Part shown: positions 1 through 10,662 of the stretch, in pieces | Layout: every line of letters starts with the position of its first letter | How positions within the stretch are numbered: position 1 is the first letter of the stretch | DNA from: Gammaproteobacteria bacterium | GTDB lineage: Bacteria > Pseudomonadota > Gammaproteobacteria > Pseudomonadales > Litorivicinaceae | Length of the DNA stretch: 33,083 nt | Direction: 5' to 3' | Assembly (NCBI GenBank): GCA_002705795.1 | Contig: PAHG01000012.1 | Coordinates: 26,397 to 59,479 of the forward strand | The notes under the pieces: generated by a model | Database searches by the model: none | What the model saw: only the letters and a program-made list of their open reading frames with translations | What the model was told of the DNA's origin: nothing | Made by a program: the position numbers and the translations under genes

Positions 1-1451
1 GCGTCGACATCTTCAAGTAATGAGAAATGAGGTTCGATAAAATTCCCTCGACGCGCCACTGCAGTCGTTGCAGCCGCCAGCTGCAAAGGCGTTGTCACCC
101 AGAATCCCTGGCCAATGCCCGAGATTACGGTCTCACCCAAATACCAAGGCTCGTTTTTAGCAGTACGTTTCCACTCTCGACTGGGAAGAATACCCGGGAG
201 ATCACCTTGGATATCGCGGCCCTGTCGGCGTCCGAATCCGAAGCTCTTCATACCCTCCGACATCTGGTCAATACCGAGCCGGACAGCCATGTCATAAAAG
301 TAGGTATCGCAAGACTCAATAACGGCTTTATTCATATTAACTCGACCGTGACCCCACTCTTTCCAATCCCGATATTTGTGGTCATTTCCTGGCAACTGAA
401 AAAAACCTTTAGAAAAATATTCTGTTTTCCAGCTGACGGCACCATAGTGCAATCCTACAATACCAAGCATCGGTTTGATTGTTGATCCAGGCGGGTATTG
501 TCCACTCAACGCTCGGTTAAAGAGGGGGGTATGTTGATCAAGTTGTAACGCCTTGTATTCAGCCTGACTGATCCCTCCGATGAATGAATTGGCATCATAT
601 GTCGGCGTACTCGCGAGTCCTAAAATTCCCCCATTTTTTGGGTCGAGAGCAACAATTGCACCACGCCTATCACCCATCACCTCGTAGAGCTTGGCAGTCA
701 GTCCAATATCTAAGTGTAAAGGAATGTTTTCACCCGGCGTTGGATCCTCACGATCAACCGATCGCATAATCTGTCCTCGGGCACTTGTCTCGACCCGCTC
801 CACGCCAACCTGACCGAGAAGTGAGTCTTCATAAGCTTTTTCTACACCAAGCTTACCGATGGTATCAGTACCCGCGTAGCGGCTTTCTTCAACACTTTGC
901 GACTCACTCAGCGATAATCGTCCAACATACCCGAGACTGTGTGCGGTCAAACCACCATAGGGATAATAGCGTGTTGGACGGGCCTCAAGTTTTAATCCTG
1001 GAAACCGAAATAGATCCACGGCAATACGCGCCGCATCGAATTCTGATAATTCGTCTTTCACAACGACTGGATCTCGCGGTCTGCGGCGCGTTTTTAAATT
1101 TTTTGAAAAACGCTCCGCATCGTTATCTGTAAACCCAATTCGCTGACGGATATCTATGATCAGTTGGTTCAGATCAGGCACTTCTTCCGGAACTGCTAAT
1201 AGTTGAAGGTTCGGTTGGTTTTCGGCCAGTACAATCCTGTTACGATCAATTATCAACCCGCGTGCGGGCCCGACGGGAAGAGTCTGTAAACGGTTTTCCT
1301 CAGAAGCTGTCTGAAACCGCTCCGTTTCGACTAATTGCAGCCAAATCAATCGCATCAGAAGGAGCGAGAGAAGACACGCTCCACCGAGAGAGGCAACTGC
1401 CACCCGTGACTGAACTAGATTCTTTTCACGAACGCTGGTCGAAAGTTCCAA
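1..1451 (-). CDS. mrdA: Penicillin-binding protein 2 (peptidoglycan transpeptidase), C-terminus cut by window edge
   Basis: Not in the ORF track because it runs off the left edge. Manual reverse-strand translation from TTG at 1451 is open to position 1: ...LPVGPARGLIIDRNRIVLAENQPNLQLL...GGILGLASTPTYDANSFIGG...LFNRALSGQYPPGSTIKPMLGIVGL...SCDTYFYDMAVRLGID...GIGQGFWVTTPLQLA. Contains the YPPGSTIKP active-site motif. Lies next to rlmH. Confidence 0.93.
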   Translation of the reverse strand, partial: MELSTSVREKNLVQSRVAVASLGGACLLSLLLMRLIWLQLVETERFQTASEENRLQTLPVGPARGLIIDRNRIVLAENQPNLQLLAVPEEVPDLNQLIIDIRQRIGFTDNDAERFSKNLKTRRRPRDPVVVKDELSEFDAARIAVDLFRFPGLKLEARPTRYYPYGGLTAHSLGYVGRLSLSESQSVEESRYAGTDTIGKLGVEKAYEDSLLGQVGVERVETSARGQIMRSVDREDPTPGENIPLHLDIGLTAKLYEVMGDRRGAIVALDPKNGGILGLASTPTYDANSFIGGISQAEYKALQLDQHTPLFNRALSGQYPPGSTIKPMLGIVGLHYGAVSWKTEYFSKGFFQLPGNDHKYRDWKEWGHGRVNMNKAVIESCDTYFYDMAVRLGIDQMSEGMKSFGFGRRQGRDIQGDLPGILPSREWKRTAKNEPWYLGETVISGIGQGFWVTTPLQLAAATTAVARRGNFIEPHFSLLEDVD

Positions 1452-1453
1452 CT

Positions 1454-1915
1454 CTAACTCCTGTGATATGGATGTCCTTGACGGACACTATCCGCACGAT
1501 ACAGTTGTTCGACGACGATAACGCGGGCCAAGGGATGAGGAAAGATAAGTTTTGACAGACTCCATTGGCTGTCTGCAAGTGCCCTCGACTCTTCGCACCA
1601 TCCATCAGCACCGCCAATAGCAAAGACGAGAGAACGGCCCGAAAGTTCCCATTGTGTTATTTGATCGGCTAACTCAAGCGTGGAATACGATCGTCCGCGT
1701 TCATCCAAGAGAACCAAAAAATCATTCTGTTTTAAGCGGCCCAACAATTTTTTTTTATGTTCCGTTTGTGCATCAGCACCCTCTTTTTTTGATACAGGGA
1801 TCTCTTCAATCTGCACCTTAAACTGGTGACGAAACCTAGGAAGGTAATCTGCACAGGCAGCCTGAACCCAGGATGGCATTTTTTGCCCTACCGCCAAAAG
1901 CCTCACATTTGCCAT
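1454..1915 (-). CDS. rlmH: 23S rRNA pseudouridine(1915) N3-methyltransferase RlmH
   Basis: 153 aa; ...LVFAIGGADGW...LSKLIFPHPLARVIVVEQLYRADSVRQGHPYHRS, the typical RlmH C-terminus; between mrdA and rsfS. Confidence 0.95.
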   Translation of the reverse strand: MANVRLLAVGQKMPSWVQAACADYLPRFRHQFKVQIEEIPVSKKEGADAQTEHKKKLLGRLKQNDFLVLLDERGRSYSTLELADQITQWELSGRSLVFAIGGADGWCEESRALADSQWSLSKLIFPHPLARVIVVEQLYRADSVRQGHPYHRS

Positions 1916-2274
1916 TAACGCTCGCCATTCTCAGCTGTATCCCGGCTACGGCGGTCCCATAGTCTTTCTAAATCATAAAACTCTCGGATGGGAGGCTGCA
2001 TCACGTGAAGAACAACTGAATCGAAATCAACTAAAACCCATTCAGCTACGTCAGCCCCCTCACTACCAAGAGCAGTAACGCTATACTTGACTTTCATTTC
2101 TTGAGAAACATGCTCAGCGAGTGACTTCACGTGCCGGCTGGAGGTGCCACTTGCAATCACTAACCAGTCAGTTACAGAGGTCTGGCCCCTGACATCAACA
2201 ATTCGGATATCGAGTGCTTTCAACTCTTCTAGCGCATCAACAATAAGTTGCCTCAGTGGGATTTCTTCTGTCAT
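1915..2274 (-). CDS. rsfS: Ribosomal silencing factor RsfS
   Basis: 119 aa; ALDIRIVDVRGQTSVTDWLVIASGTSSRHVKSLAEHV; neighbours nadD and rlmH. Confidence 0.94.
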   Translation of the reverse strand: MTEEIPLRQLIVDALEELKALDIRIVDVRGQTSVTDWLVIASGTSSRHVKSLAEHVSQEMKVKYSVTALGSEGADVAEWVLVDFDSVVLHVMQPPIREFYDLERLWDRRSRDTAENGER

Positions 2275-2894
2275 TCAATGCCCTGGTACAAGTGATATCT
2301 CTTGATATAGTCCGCAATTTTCGACGGTACAGGAAGAGTAGGTTCATTTTTGGCAATCAGTTCTCGTACCTCAGTAGAAGAGACCGGAATATCGGGGGTA
2401 GCTAGATATACAAGTAGGCTACATGCTTTTTGATTCAAATCCGATAGAGTGTCCGTAGAGTGGTACGACGATAATACTCCGGGGATTACGGTAGACTGAC
2501 TCGCGCGATTTAAAACACAAACGTGACAAAGCTCTGGGAGAAGCTCTGGCTGATACCACTCATCAACTACGCGGACTGCATCCGCGCCCAAACACAGCAC
2601 CAGCGACTCTTTCCCACCAAACTGCTCTCGGAGAGCTCGCAGCGTATCCACGGTGAAGCTTGGCCCGTCTCGACCAAGCTCGATTGCATTGACTAAAACT
2701 CGAGGAATCCCCTCCATTGCCAAACCAAGCATTGCCAAGCGATGCTCAGATGATACATAGCTCTTGCGATGAGGCGGCTGACGATTAGGAATCACGTGGA
2801 TTATTGCCCTAGGAAATGCTTTCACTAGGCTTTCCGCCATGACAACGTGGCCGTTATGAACAGGATCAAAGGTTCCGCCAAATAGAACTTGCAC
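2271..2894 (-). CDS. nadD: Nicotinate-nucleotide adenylyltransferase
   Basis: VLFGGTFDPVHNGHV nucleotidyltransferase motif. The ORF extends to 2930, but GTG at 2894 (TAGTG overlap with the proA stop) fits the family start better. Confidence 0.93.
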   Translation of the reverse strand: MQVLFGGTFDPVHNGHVVMAESLVKAFPRAIIHVIPNRQPPHRKSYVSSEHRLAMLGLAMEGIPRVLVNAIELGRDGPSFTVDTLRALREQFGGKESLVLCLGADAVRVVDEWYQPELLPELCHVCVLNRASQSTVIPGVLSSYHSTDTLSDLNQKACSLLVYLATPDIPVSSTEVRELIAKNEPTLPVPSKIADYIKRYHLYQGIE

Positions 2895-4147
2895 TACACG
2901 CGCACCTGTCCTTCTCCGAACACGACCCACTTTTGATTGGTTAGTCCTTCAAGGCCGACTGGGCCACGCGCATGGATTCGGTCGGTTGAAATACCAATTT
3001 CCGCCCCGAGCCCGTATTCAAACCCATCTGCGAATCTTGTCGATGCATTCGCGATAACAGATGACGAATCAACCGCCCGCATGAAATGACGAACTGTTTT
3101 GTAATTCGTCGACACAATCGCATCAGTATGATGCGAGCCGTAGGTGTTAATATGCTCAATCGCTGCATCAACTGATGGCACAACTTTAACCGCAACAATC
3201 GGGCCGAGATATTCCTCGAACCAATCATCTTCAGTCGCAACTTTTGCCGATGGCATAATAGCACGAACACGTTCACAACCACGGATCTCAATCTCGTAAG
3301 GCTCCAGAACAGCATTAAGTGCCGGTAGCAATGCCTCAGCAACAGCCTCATGAATCAAAAATGATTCAGCAGCGTTACAGACACCGTAACGATGTGTCTT
3401 CGCATTTTCTAATATTTCTAGCGCTTCCTGCTGATCGCTCTCGGCGTCCACATACACATGGCAATTACCATCCAAATGCTTGATCACAGGTACTCGCGCA
3501 TCTTTTGAAATACGCTCAATCAAGCCTTTGCCGCCACGCGGAATGATGACATCGCACATCGGATGGTCACCGCCAATCATCGCGCCGACAAATTCACGAT
3601 CTGCAGTCGGCGCAACTTGAACACAGGCTCCAGGAAGCCCGGCCGATGCAAGGCCTATTGATATGCATTCGGCGATTGCTTGATTGGAATGAAATGCTTC
3701 ACTTCCGCCACGAAGTACGGAGGCATTACCTGATTTAAGGCACAGTACTGCCGCATCCACGGTAACGTTGGGCCTTGCCTCATAAATGATTCCGATGACG
3801 CCTAAGGGCTGTCGCATGAACCCTACTTCAATCCCGGATGGACGACGCGTCATCCGCGATAACTCGCCGACCGGATCAGGCAAGGCGATAACCTGCTCAA
3901 TACCCTCTATCATGGCGTCGATACGCGCCTCATTCAATTCCAACCGATCAAGCAGTGCGCTATCAAGACCGTTAATTCGACCTGCGTCGAGATCTTTCTC
4001 ATTCGACTGGAGGATTTTGACGCGAGACGCTACTACCGCGTCGCGTATCGCCAAAAGCGCTGAATTCTTGGTATCCGTCGAGGCGGTACCTATGGTCGTT
4101 CGGACCGATTTGGCTGACATAGCCATGGCTTGATAATTCATTCTCAC
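2894..4147 (-). CDS. proA: Gamma-glutamyl phosphate reductase
   Basis: 417 aa; [60 protein letters not shown]. Confidence 0.96.
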   Translation of the reverse strand: MRMNYQAMAMSAKSVRTTIGTASTDTKNSALLAIRDAVVASRVKILQSNEKDLDAGRINGLDSALLDRLELNEARIDAMIEGIEQVIALPDPVGELSRMTRRPSGIEVGFMRQPLGVIGIIYEARPNVTVDAAVLCLKSGNASVLRGGSEAFHSNQAIAECISIGLASAGLPGACVQVAPTADREFVGAMIGGDHPMCDVIIPRGGKGLIERISKDARVPVIKHLDGNCHVYVDAESDQQEALEILENAKTHRYGVCNAAESFLIHEAVAEALLPALNAVLEPYEIEIRGCERVRAIMPSAKVATEDDWFEEYLGPIVAVKVVPSVDAAIEHINTYGSHHTDAIVSTNYKTVRHFMRAVDSSSVIANASTRFADGFEYGLGAEIGISTDRIHARGPVGLEGLTNQKWVVFGEGQVRV

Positions 4148-4190
4148 CCCACTGTACTGTGCTAATTATACAGTGGGTCGCTGCAAGAAA

Positions 4191-4793
4191 TCAGGCGTCG
4201 CGGCCTCGAATTTGGAGTTTCGTTACCTCGGCCTCTAATTCAGCAAGCCTCACAAGTGGATCACTAATCTCAAAAAACGCTTGTTTAACTTCATTATCGA
4301 GTGGCAGAAGTTCCGTAAGTCTTGAACTGACTTCAGTTGCGTCGGTGTAGTCTATCTCGCTGTAAAGACCCCGCACTGCAGGATGCATTTTCAAGCTCTT
4401 CAACAATTCAACCAGCCCAGAATAATCGAAAGGGACCTCCAAAGACTCCTCCATCGGAAGATCCGCCCCGTCAGCAAACCACAAACCATCTTCGCGCTGT
4501 CGCGGGTTGAATAGTTGCTGTTTACGTTCCCCAATTGCCAAGATACCGAGCAATCCATTACTTAATTGATCAAAGTCGCGGATCGACACCTCACATCCTA
4601 AGTCAGCAAAGCCCTCAGCGCGGGACATTGTAACGACGAAGTTATCGCCCTCGCGCATGCATTTACCAACCATATCCAAATACCGCGCCTCAAAAATCTG
4701 AAGCGGTAGACGGCCACCTGGAAACAACACCAGAGGGAGCGGGAAAAGTGGTTTGGTCACAACAACCTCAGGGCCGATAGTTTCAAAGATCAT
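4191..4793 (-). CDS. Stand-alone LON-substrate-binding-domain protein
   Basis: 200 aa; PLFPLPLVLFPGGRLPLQIFEARYLDMV is a Lon N-terminal domain signature; no ATPase or protease domain. Confidence 0.85.
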   Translation of the reverse strand: MIFETIGPEVVVTKPLFPLPLVLFPGGRLPLQIFEARYLDMVGKCMREGDNFVVTMSRAEGFADLGCEVSIRDFDQLSNGLLGILAIGERKQQLFNPRQREDGLWFADGADLPMEESLEVPFDYSGLVELLKSLKMHPAVRGLYSEIDYTDATEVSSRLTELLPLDNEVKQAFFEISDPLVRLAELEAEVTKLQIRGRDA

Positions 4794-4824
4794 GAGATGT
4801 ACTGTGTGGTTGCTTCAGAATTTT

Positions 4825-6285
4825 TCAACGACCTCTTATACGCCCAACAACTCGATCCTGGATGCCTGAAAATCCTCCGTTGGACATAAAGATAATCTGT
4901 CCCGATTGCAGTCCTGCTAATTCATCTTCAAGTGTTAAAGCGTCTCGCACAACGAGTGATGTCCCATCTGTGCGCTTAAGTACAGAAGAATCAAACGCTG
5001 CATCCCCCGGCAGTACCCAGATTACTTGGTCTGCATGAGTGACTGAATTCAGTAGCGTAGCGCCATGAATCCCAGCCTTCATTGTATTCGAACGTAATTC
5101 AATCACAGCAATCAATGGAACATGACCCGTTCCGGCTGTCCTCAGTGCGTCGAGTGTTGCTTCTATGGCAGTTGGATGGTGTGCAAAGTCATCCCAAATT
5201 TTCAGATTATCTGTTTCGAACAACAAGTTGAGTCGGCGATCGACACCCTCAAAAGAGGCAAGCGCGCCAAACGCCCGGTCCATCGGTACATTGACCGTAT
5301 GTGCCATCGCTACCGCAAGCTCAGCATTCTCTGTATTGTGGGTTCCACGCATCGTCCACCGAATTCTTTGACCAAGTGCATCGCTGATCAACTCACCCGA
5401 CTCGGTACGAAAATGAACGGCTGTCCCGCGCCCTATGGGTAACTGGTTAGACCAACATCCTTGAGCCAAAACACGGTCAATTGCGTCTACACCTGACCGG
5501 CTGACTACAAAACCTGACCCAGGAACCCGACGAACCGCGTGATGAAATTGAGTTTCGATCTCCGATAAGTCAGCAAAAATATCGGCGTGATCGAACTCTA
5601 GATTGTTAATTCCAAAGATATCCGGATGGTAGTGTACAAATTTTGACCGCTTATCAAAGAACGCTGTATCATATTCATCGGCCTCGACGACAAACAACTC
5701 CCCACCACCTAGGCGCGCTGACACACCAAAGTTCTGCGGGACACCGCCGACCAGAAAGCCTGGTCCCATTCTCTGAGACTCCAATATCCAAGCGAGCATA
5801 CTGGTCGTCGTTGTCTTGCCATGGGTCCCAGAAACCGCAAGCACCGTCATATCGGCAGTTAAACGCCCTAAGAGTTCTGGGCCTGAGAGAAATGGAATTT
5901 TTCGGTCCAAAACAGCTTCGACTAAAGGATTTCCACGAGACATCACATTACCAATCACAACCAAGTCGAGATCATCGGTTAAGACTGCCGAGTCGAAACC
6001 CTCATGCAAAACAATGCCAGCTCGACGGAGTTGATCCGACATCGGTGGATACACGTGCTGATCCGAGCCGGTCACCTCCCAACCTTTTTGACGACATAGC
6101 TGCGCTAGCCCGCCCATAAAAGTGCCACAGATACCCAAAAAATGAATTTTCAAATTGTGCTCTCTATCGCTTAGACCATTCATGGTGTCATTGCGCGCCA
6201 CAAACAGCAATTGGCGACGTTGTTTCATCTCACGATGACGATCGATGCGGGTATCGGTTGAAAAAGAGACTGAAGCACCGGACAC
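4825..6285 (-). CDS. mpl: UDP-N-acetylmuramate:L-alanyl-gamma-D-glutamyl-meso-diaminopimelate ligase
   Basis: KIHFLGICGTFMGGLAQLCRQKGWEVTGSDQHVYPPMSDQL..., VSGTHGKTTTTSM, DDFAHHPTAIEATL. The true start may be an internal TTG directly before KIHFLGICG rather than the ORF-track start. Confidence 0.93.
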   Translation of the reverse strand: MSGASVSFSTDTRIDRHREMKQRRQLLFVARNDTMNGLSDREHNLKIHFLGICGTFMGGLAQLCRQKGWEVTGSDQHVYPPMSDQLRRAGIVLHEGFDSAVLTDDLDLVVIGNVMSRGNPLVEAVLDRKIPFLSGPELLGRLTADMTVLAVSGTHGKTTTTSMLAWILESQRMGPGFLVGGVPQNFGVSARLGGGELFVVEADEYDTAFFDKRSKFVHYHPDIFGINNLEFDHADIFADLSEIETQFHHAVRRVPGSGFVVSRSGVDAIDRVLAQGCWSNQLPIGRGTAVHFRTESGELISDALGQRIRWTMRGTHNTENAELAVAMAHTVNVPMDRAFGALASFEGVDRRLNLLFETDNLKIWDDFAHHPTAIEATLDALRTAGTGHVPLIAVIELRSNTMKAGIHGATLLNSVTHADQVIWVLPGDAAFDSSVLKRTDGTSLVVRDALTLEDELAGLQSGQIIFMSNGGFSGIQDRVVGRIRGR

Positions 6286-6334
6286 TTATTACTTAAAAGT
6301 GCACTTGCTTATCTACTAACCAACTGAGGACCTT

Positions 6335-6862
6335 ATGAGCTTCAATGACATTCCTGCGGGAAAGGACATCCCAAACGACATCTATGTCGCAATAGAAATT
6401 CCAGCAAACTCAACTCCAGTCAAGTATGAAATAGAGAAAGAATACGACGCCGTATTCGTTGACCGTTTTATGGCAACTCCGATGTTCTACCCAGCGAACT
6501 ACGGATATGTGCCAAATACTCTCTCAGACGACGGAGATCCGCTCGATGTGTTGGTGGTTACACCATACCCCGTTCAGCCAGGCTCAATTGTTCGTGCACG
6601 TCCGATAGGTATTTTAGATATGAGTGATGAAGGGGGCCGGGACTCGAAAGTGCTTGCGGTACCGCACGACAAGCTCACCACGCAGTATAAAAATGTCAAA
6701 GAGCCACAGGAGCTGGGCTCATTGCTCCTTGACCAGATCGAGCATTTTTTTGAGAACTACAAAGACCTTGAAGCGGGCAGGTGGGTCAAGGTCGATGGCT
6801 GGCGCGGATCCGACGCAGCACGCGATGCTGTGGTTGCATCGGTCGAAGCTGCCAAGAAGTAA
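6335..6862 (+). CDS. ppa: Inorganic pyrophosphatase
   Basis: 175 aa; [51 protein letters not shown], a family I PPase. Confidence 0.96.
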   Translation: MSFNDIPAGKDIPNDIYVAIEIPANSTPVKYEIEKEYDAVFVDRFMATPMFYPANYGYVPNTLSDDGDPLDVLVVTPYPVQPGSIVRARPIGILDMSDEGGRDSKVLAVPHDKLTTQYKNVKEPQELGSLLLDQIEHFFENYKDLEAGRWVKVDGWRGSDAARDAVVASVEAAKK

Positions 6863-7888
6863 TCACCCTTGAACCAACAGCGCACGCAGATCAGAAATGG
6901 CTGCGTGCGCTCTAGCGATATAACTCGCCATCACCAACGAGTGGTTGGCAAAAACTCCGAATCCAGACCCGTTCAAGATCGTCGGCGACCAGACAGTTTG
7001 CTGGGTGGCCTCTAATTCACGAATCACCTGCTTCAGCGATACACGTGCATTCTTGTTCTCAAGGACCGAACCGAAGTCACGTTCGATAGCTCGTAATATA
7101 TGTAGAAGTGCCCAGGCGGAGCCGCGCGCTTCATAAAAGACGTCATCAATCTCGAACCATGGCGTCTTGATCACCCGCTCTGATACACCTATCGTGGACT
7201 GGTTTGCTGCCGGATCCCCCGCCAGATCAATATTAAATCGTGCCTGCCCAACACTTGCAGATAGCCGCTGGCTCAGAGAACCAAGGCGCGTCTCCACGTC
7301 GGCCAGATAATTACGCAGATTATCAGCGCGGGCATAGAACTGAGCTCCTTCTTCCGGCGTAGCCAAACGAATCTGGTAAGAGTTTAGTGAGTTTGTTGCT
7401 TTGTAATAGCTCGACTCCGCAGACGGAAACCACTTGCTAGAATCATAGTTAAGCGCAGGTTCAGCGACCACCAAGTCAGCATCCTCAGTTGATTGAGACT
7501 GACTGCGTGATAAGTCTTTGCGCAGAGCGCGCGCTAAATCGCGGGCCTGTACCAACGCACCAAACTCCCAGTTTGGCATGTTATCTAACCAAAGCCCTGG
7601 AGGTGTGACGTCATTGGATAAGTAACCACCGGGTTTTTCGAGCAAAGTCTGTGTTATGAAAATCAAGGTGCTAACAGTTGGATTACCAATCGTCGCCCCG
7701 TTATCAACAGGTCCCGTCTTCGCCAGAATGTCATCAACACCGCGTTGCTCCGGCGGCTGACTCCAGTGGATCCCCAACAGAACCGCGCCGAGAAAAAACA
7801 ATACAAAGGCACCAAACCCGGCGGCAATCCATGTTGATTGGCCTTCAAGGTTGGTAAGCCAGCTTTTCAAAGATCCAAGCATGCTCAA
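6863..7888 (-). CDS. DUF2333-like single-pass membrane protein
   Basis: 341 aa; N-terminal TM segment (TWIAAGFGAFVLFFLGAVLLGIHW) followed by a soluble region resembling gammaproteobacterial DUF2333 proteins (from memory). Confidence 0.6.
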   Translation of the reverse strand: MSMLGSLKSWLTNLEGQSTWIAAGFGAFVLFFLGAVLLGIHWSQPPEQRGVDDILAKTGPVDNGATIGNPTVSTLIFITQTLLEKPGGYLSNDVTPPGLWLDNMPNWEFGALVQARDLARALRKDLSRSQSQSTEDADLVVAEPALNYDSSKWFPSAESSYYKATNSLNSYQIRLATPEEGAQFYARADNLRNYLADVETRLGSLSQRLSASVGQARFNIDLAGDPAANQSTIGVSERVIKTPWFEIDDVFYEARGSAWALLHILRAIERDFGSVLENKNARVSLKQVIRELEATQQTVWSPTILNGSGFGVFANHSLVMASYIARAHAAISDLRALLVQG

Positions 7889-7950
7889 TCCGTTTCTCTA
7901 ATAAATGAACAAGGAGTATCATCGGATAATATGACAAGGGGAGGAAACCA

Positions 7951-8367
7951 GTGCAACGCGTTATCTCAAGTTTTATTGTAGCGATTTGTGTCTTCGGGGC
8001 ACCCCCCGTTGAGTCTCAAGGCTCCTTTGGCTCAAGTTTTGGCGCTCCAGACCTTTTGGCACCAGAACAGGCGTTTATCGTCTCGCAACCACGGGCTGAC
8101 GTCATCGAAATCGCAATCGCAGACGGCACATACCTCTACGATGAAAGGACAATCGTGCAAAACGACACCGGTGATATCTTGGAAACAACGCGATCTGCAT
8201 CTGAAATGTATGACGACCCACTACTCGGACCGACGGCAATCCATAAAAAACGCTTGCATATGACCGTATCTAGCGCGCCCAATTTGATGGTTTTAACCTA
8301 CCAAGGGTGCGCGGATATCGGGTTCTGCTATCCCCCCCAACAAACAGAACTGTCATTTTCACGTTAA
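7951..8367 (+). CDS. Stand-alone DsbD N-terminal (nDsbD-like) domain protein, probably periplasmic
   Basis: 138 aa, GTG start after GGGGAGG; N-terminal signal-like segment; PDLLAPEQAFIVS...LTYQGCADIGFCYPPQQTELSFSR matches the nDsbD YQGCA(D)xGFCYPP redox motif; stops where the TM domain would begin in full DsbD. Confidence 0.75.
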   Translation: MQRVISSFIVAICVFGAPPVESQGSFGSSFGAPDLLAPEQAFIVSQPRADVIEIAIADGTYLYDERTIVQNDTGDILETTRSASEMYDDPLLGPTAIHKKRLHMTVSSAPNLMVLTYQGCADIGFCYPPQQTELSFSR

Positions 8368-8411
8368 ATCGCGCAAAATAGCGACAATTTTTACGAATTT
8401 GCGGTGATTTC

Positions 8412-8849
8412 ATGTCAAAGGTGCTTGTCCTAAACGGCCCAAACCTCAACTTGCTCGGACAGCGAGAACCTGAAGTTTACGGCGCCACTACCTTGCAGGA
8501 CCTGGAAAACAGACTCACCTCCGGTGCGCCAACTGGAATGAATCTCGAATTTTACCAAAGCAACCACGAGGGCGAGATGATTGACCGCATCCATCAATTA
8601 ATGGATCAACCGGTCGACGGGATTGTAATCAACCCTGGTGCATGGACTCATACCAGCGTGGCCATTCGTGACGCCCTGAGCACCGTAACAGCCCCATTCG
8701 TCGAGGTACATATCTCAAACGTGCACGCACGTGAGGCGTTTCGTCATCATTCATATGTTTCTGATATCGCACTCGCGGTCATAGTGGGGTGCGGAATACA
8801 AGGCTACACATTCGCCCTGGAAACACTGGATCAACACATACAACACTAA
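8412..8849 (+). CDS. aroQ: 3-dehydroquinate dehydratase, type II
   Basis: 145 aa; [43 protein letters not shown]. Confidence 0.96.
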   Translation: MSKVLVLNGPNLNLLGQREPEVYGATTLQDLENRLTSGAPTGMNLEFYQSNHEGEMIDRIHQLMDQPVDGIVINPGAWTHTSVAIRDALSTVTAPFVEVHISNVHAREAFRHHSYVSDIALAVIVGCGIQGYTFALETLDQHIQH

Positions 8850-8858
8850 GGCCCGACT

Positions 8859-9314
8859 ATGGATATCCGTAAGATTAAGAAGCTGATCGAACTTCTGCAC
8901 GACACCGATGTTGCTGAGATTGAAATTTCAGAGGGCGAAGAAAGTGTCCGCATCACACGCGGCAGCACAAATCAAGTCGTTGTTCAAACGCCACAAATGT
9001 CTGCGCCTCAAACTATCGTGGCGCCACAGGCCGAACCTCAGCAAACTGCTAATGAACCATCTGAAGCCCTAGCTCCTGTCGGCCATCAAGTGAAATCACC
9101 AATGGTTGGAACCTTCTATCGATCGCCATCGCCAGACGCGGCCGCCTTCATCGAAGTGGGTAGCGAAATCAAAAGAGGCGACACGATCTGCATCGTTGAG
9201 GCAATGAAGATGATGAATCAAATCGAAGCCGATACCTCTGGCAAAATTGTGGCGATTCTTGTTGATGACGGAGATGCCGTTGAGTTCGACCAGCCACTGG
9301 TTGTGATTGGATAA
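8859..9314 (+). CDS. accB: Acetyl-CoA carboxylase biotin carboxyl carrier protein
   Basis: 151 aa; [15 protein letters not shown], biotinylation motif [13 protein letters not shown]. Confidence 0.96.
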   Translation: MDIRKIKKLIELLHDTDVAEIEISEGEESVRITRGSTNQVVVQTPQMSAPQTIVAPQAEPQQTANEPSEALAPVGHQVKSPMVGTFYRSPSPDAAAFIEVGSEIKRGDTICIVEAMKMMNQIEADTSGKIVAILVDDGDAVEFDQPLVVIG

Positions 9315-9318
9315 TTCA

Positions 9319-10662
9319 ATGTTTGAAAAAATAGTCATCGCTAACCGCGGCGAAATTGCACTCCGTATTTTGAGAGCGTGCCGCCAACTCGGCATCCGGA
9401 CAGTCGCCGTACACTCGGTATGCGATAGAGATTTAAAGCACGTCAAGCTTGCTGATGAGGCGATATGTATTGGTCCAAATCCGTCAAATCAAAGCTACCT
9501 CAACGTTCCGGCAATTATCGCAGCAGCCGAAGTGACTGACGCACAAGCTATCCATCCGGGATATGGGTTCTTGGCAGAAAATGCAGATTTTGCTGAGCGA
9601 GTTGAGCAGTCGGGTTTCACGTTCATTGGTCCGTCGGCGGCAACTATTCGCTTGATGGGAAACAAAGTAGCCGCGATTGAAGCGATGCAAGCAGCCAGCG
9701 TTCCCACAGTGCCGGGCTCAAATGGCCCATTGGGCGTCGATGATGCGAAGAATCTGGAAATCGCTGACAGTATCGGATTTCCGCTCATCGTAAAAGCGGC
9801 AGCAGGCGGTGGCGGTCGTGGCATGCGAGTCGTTCTTTCTAAATCCGACCTGTTGAGTTCAATCCAGATCACACAGTCTGAGGCAAGAGCATCCTTTGGT
9901 GACGCGACCGTCTATCTCGAAAAGTTTCTTGAAAAACCTCGCCATGTTGAAGTTCAAGTCTTAGCCGATAACCATGGCAACGCGATCCACCTCTACGATC
10001 GCGACTGCTCACTACAACGCCGTCATCAAAAGGTTTTAGAAGAAGCGCCGGCCCCTGGAGTTGACCCAAAAGCACGCACGCAGGTGCTTGAAGCGTGCGT
10101 TACAGCATGCAAGAACATGGGCTATACGGGTGCTGGTACATTTGAATTCTTGTATGAAGACGGCCGTTTCTACTTCATTGAAATGAATACGCGCGTGCAG
10201 GTTGAACACCCGGTGAGTGAAATGGTTACTGGTATTGACATAATCCGCGAACAAATTTCGGTTGCGGCTGGTAACCCGTTGTCGGTCACACAAGACCTAA
10301 TCAAACTCAACGGTCATGCGATTGAGTGCCGTATCAATGCAGAAAACCCAAATACGTTTTTGCCAAGCCCTGGTTTGATCTCAAGGTATCATCCACCGGG
10401 CGGTCCAGGTGTTCGCGTGGACTCGCACATTTATTCAGGGTATGCGGTCCCTCCGCATTACGACTCAATGATTGCTAAATTCATCACTCACGGAGCGACA
10501 CGGGAGGAGGCCTTAAAGCGCATGGAAATAGCGTTATCTGAATCGTTGATTGACGGCATCCAAACCAACATTCCACTGCAACGCGACATTGTGACTGATG
10601 CCACATTTGTAGGTGGCCCAGTAAGTATTCACTACCTTGAGAAAAAACTAGGGCTGTCATGA
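9319..10662 (+). CDS. accC: Acetyl-CoA carboxylase biotin carboxylase subunit
   Basis: [26 protein letters not shown]...; ATG at 9319 preferred over the ORF-track TTG at 9307. Confidence 0.96.
   Translation: MFEKIVIANRGEIALRILRACRQLGIRTVAVHSVCDRDLKHVKLADEAICIGPNPSNQSYLNVPAIIAAAEVTDAQAIHPGYGFLAENADFAERVEQSGFTFIGPSAATIRLMGNKVAAIEAMQAASVPTVPGSNGPLGVDDAKNLEIADSIGFPLIVKAAAGGGGRGMRVVLSKSDLLSSIQITQSEARASFGDATVYLEKFLEKPRHVEVQVLADNHGNAIHLYDRDCSLQRRHQKVLEEAPAPGVDPKARTQVLEACVTACKNMGYTGAGTFEFLYEDGRFYFIEMNTRVQVEHPVSEMVTGIDIIREQISVAAGNPLSVTQDLIKLNGHAIECRINAENPNTFLPSPGLISRYHPPGGPGVRVDSHIYSGYAVPPHYDSMIAKFITHGATREEALKRMEIALSESLIDGIQTNIPLQRDIVTDATFVGGPVSIHYLEKKLGLS

Noticed and set aside
27-485. 152-aa plus-strand ORF (and overlapping plus ORFs to ~1555)
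   Set aside because: Antisense to the clear mrdA reading frame; low-complexity shadow translations.
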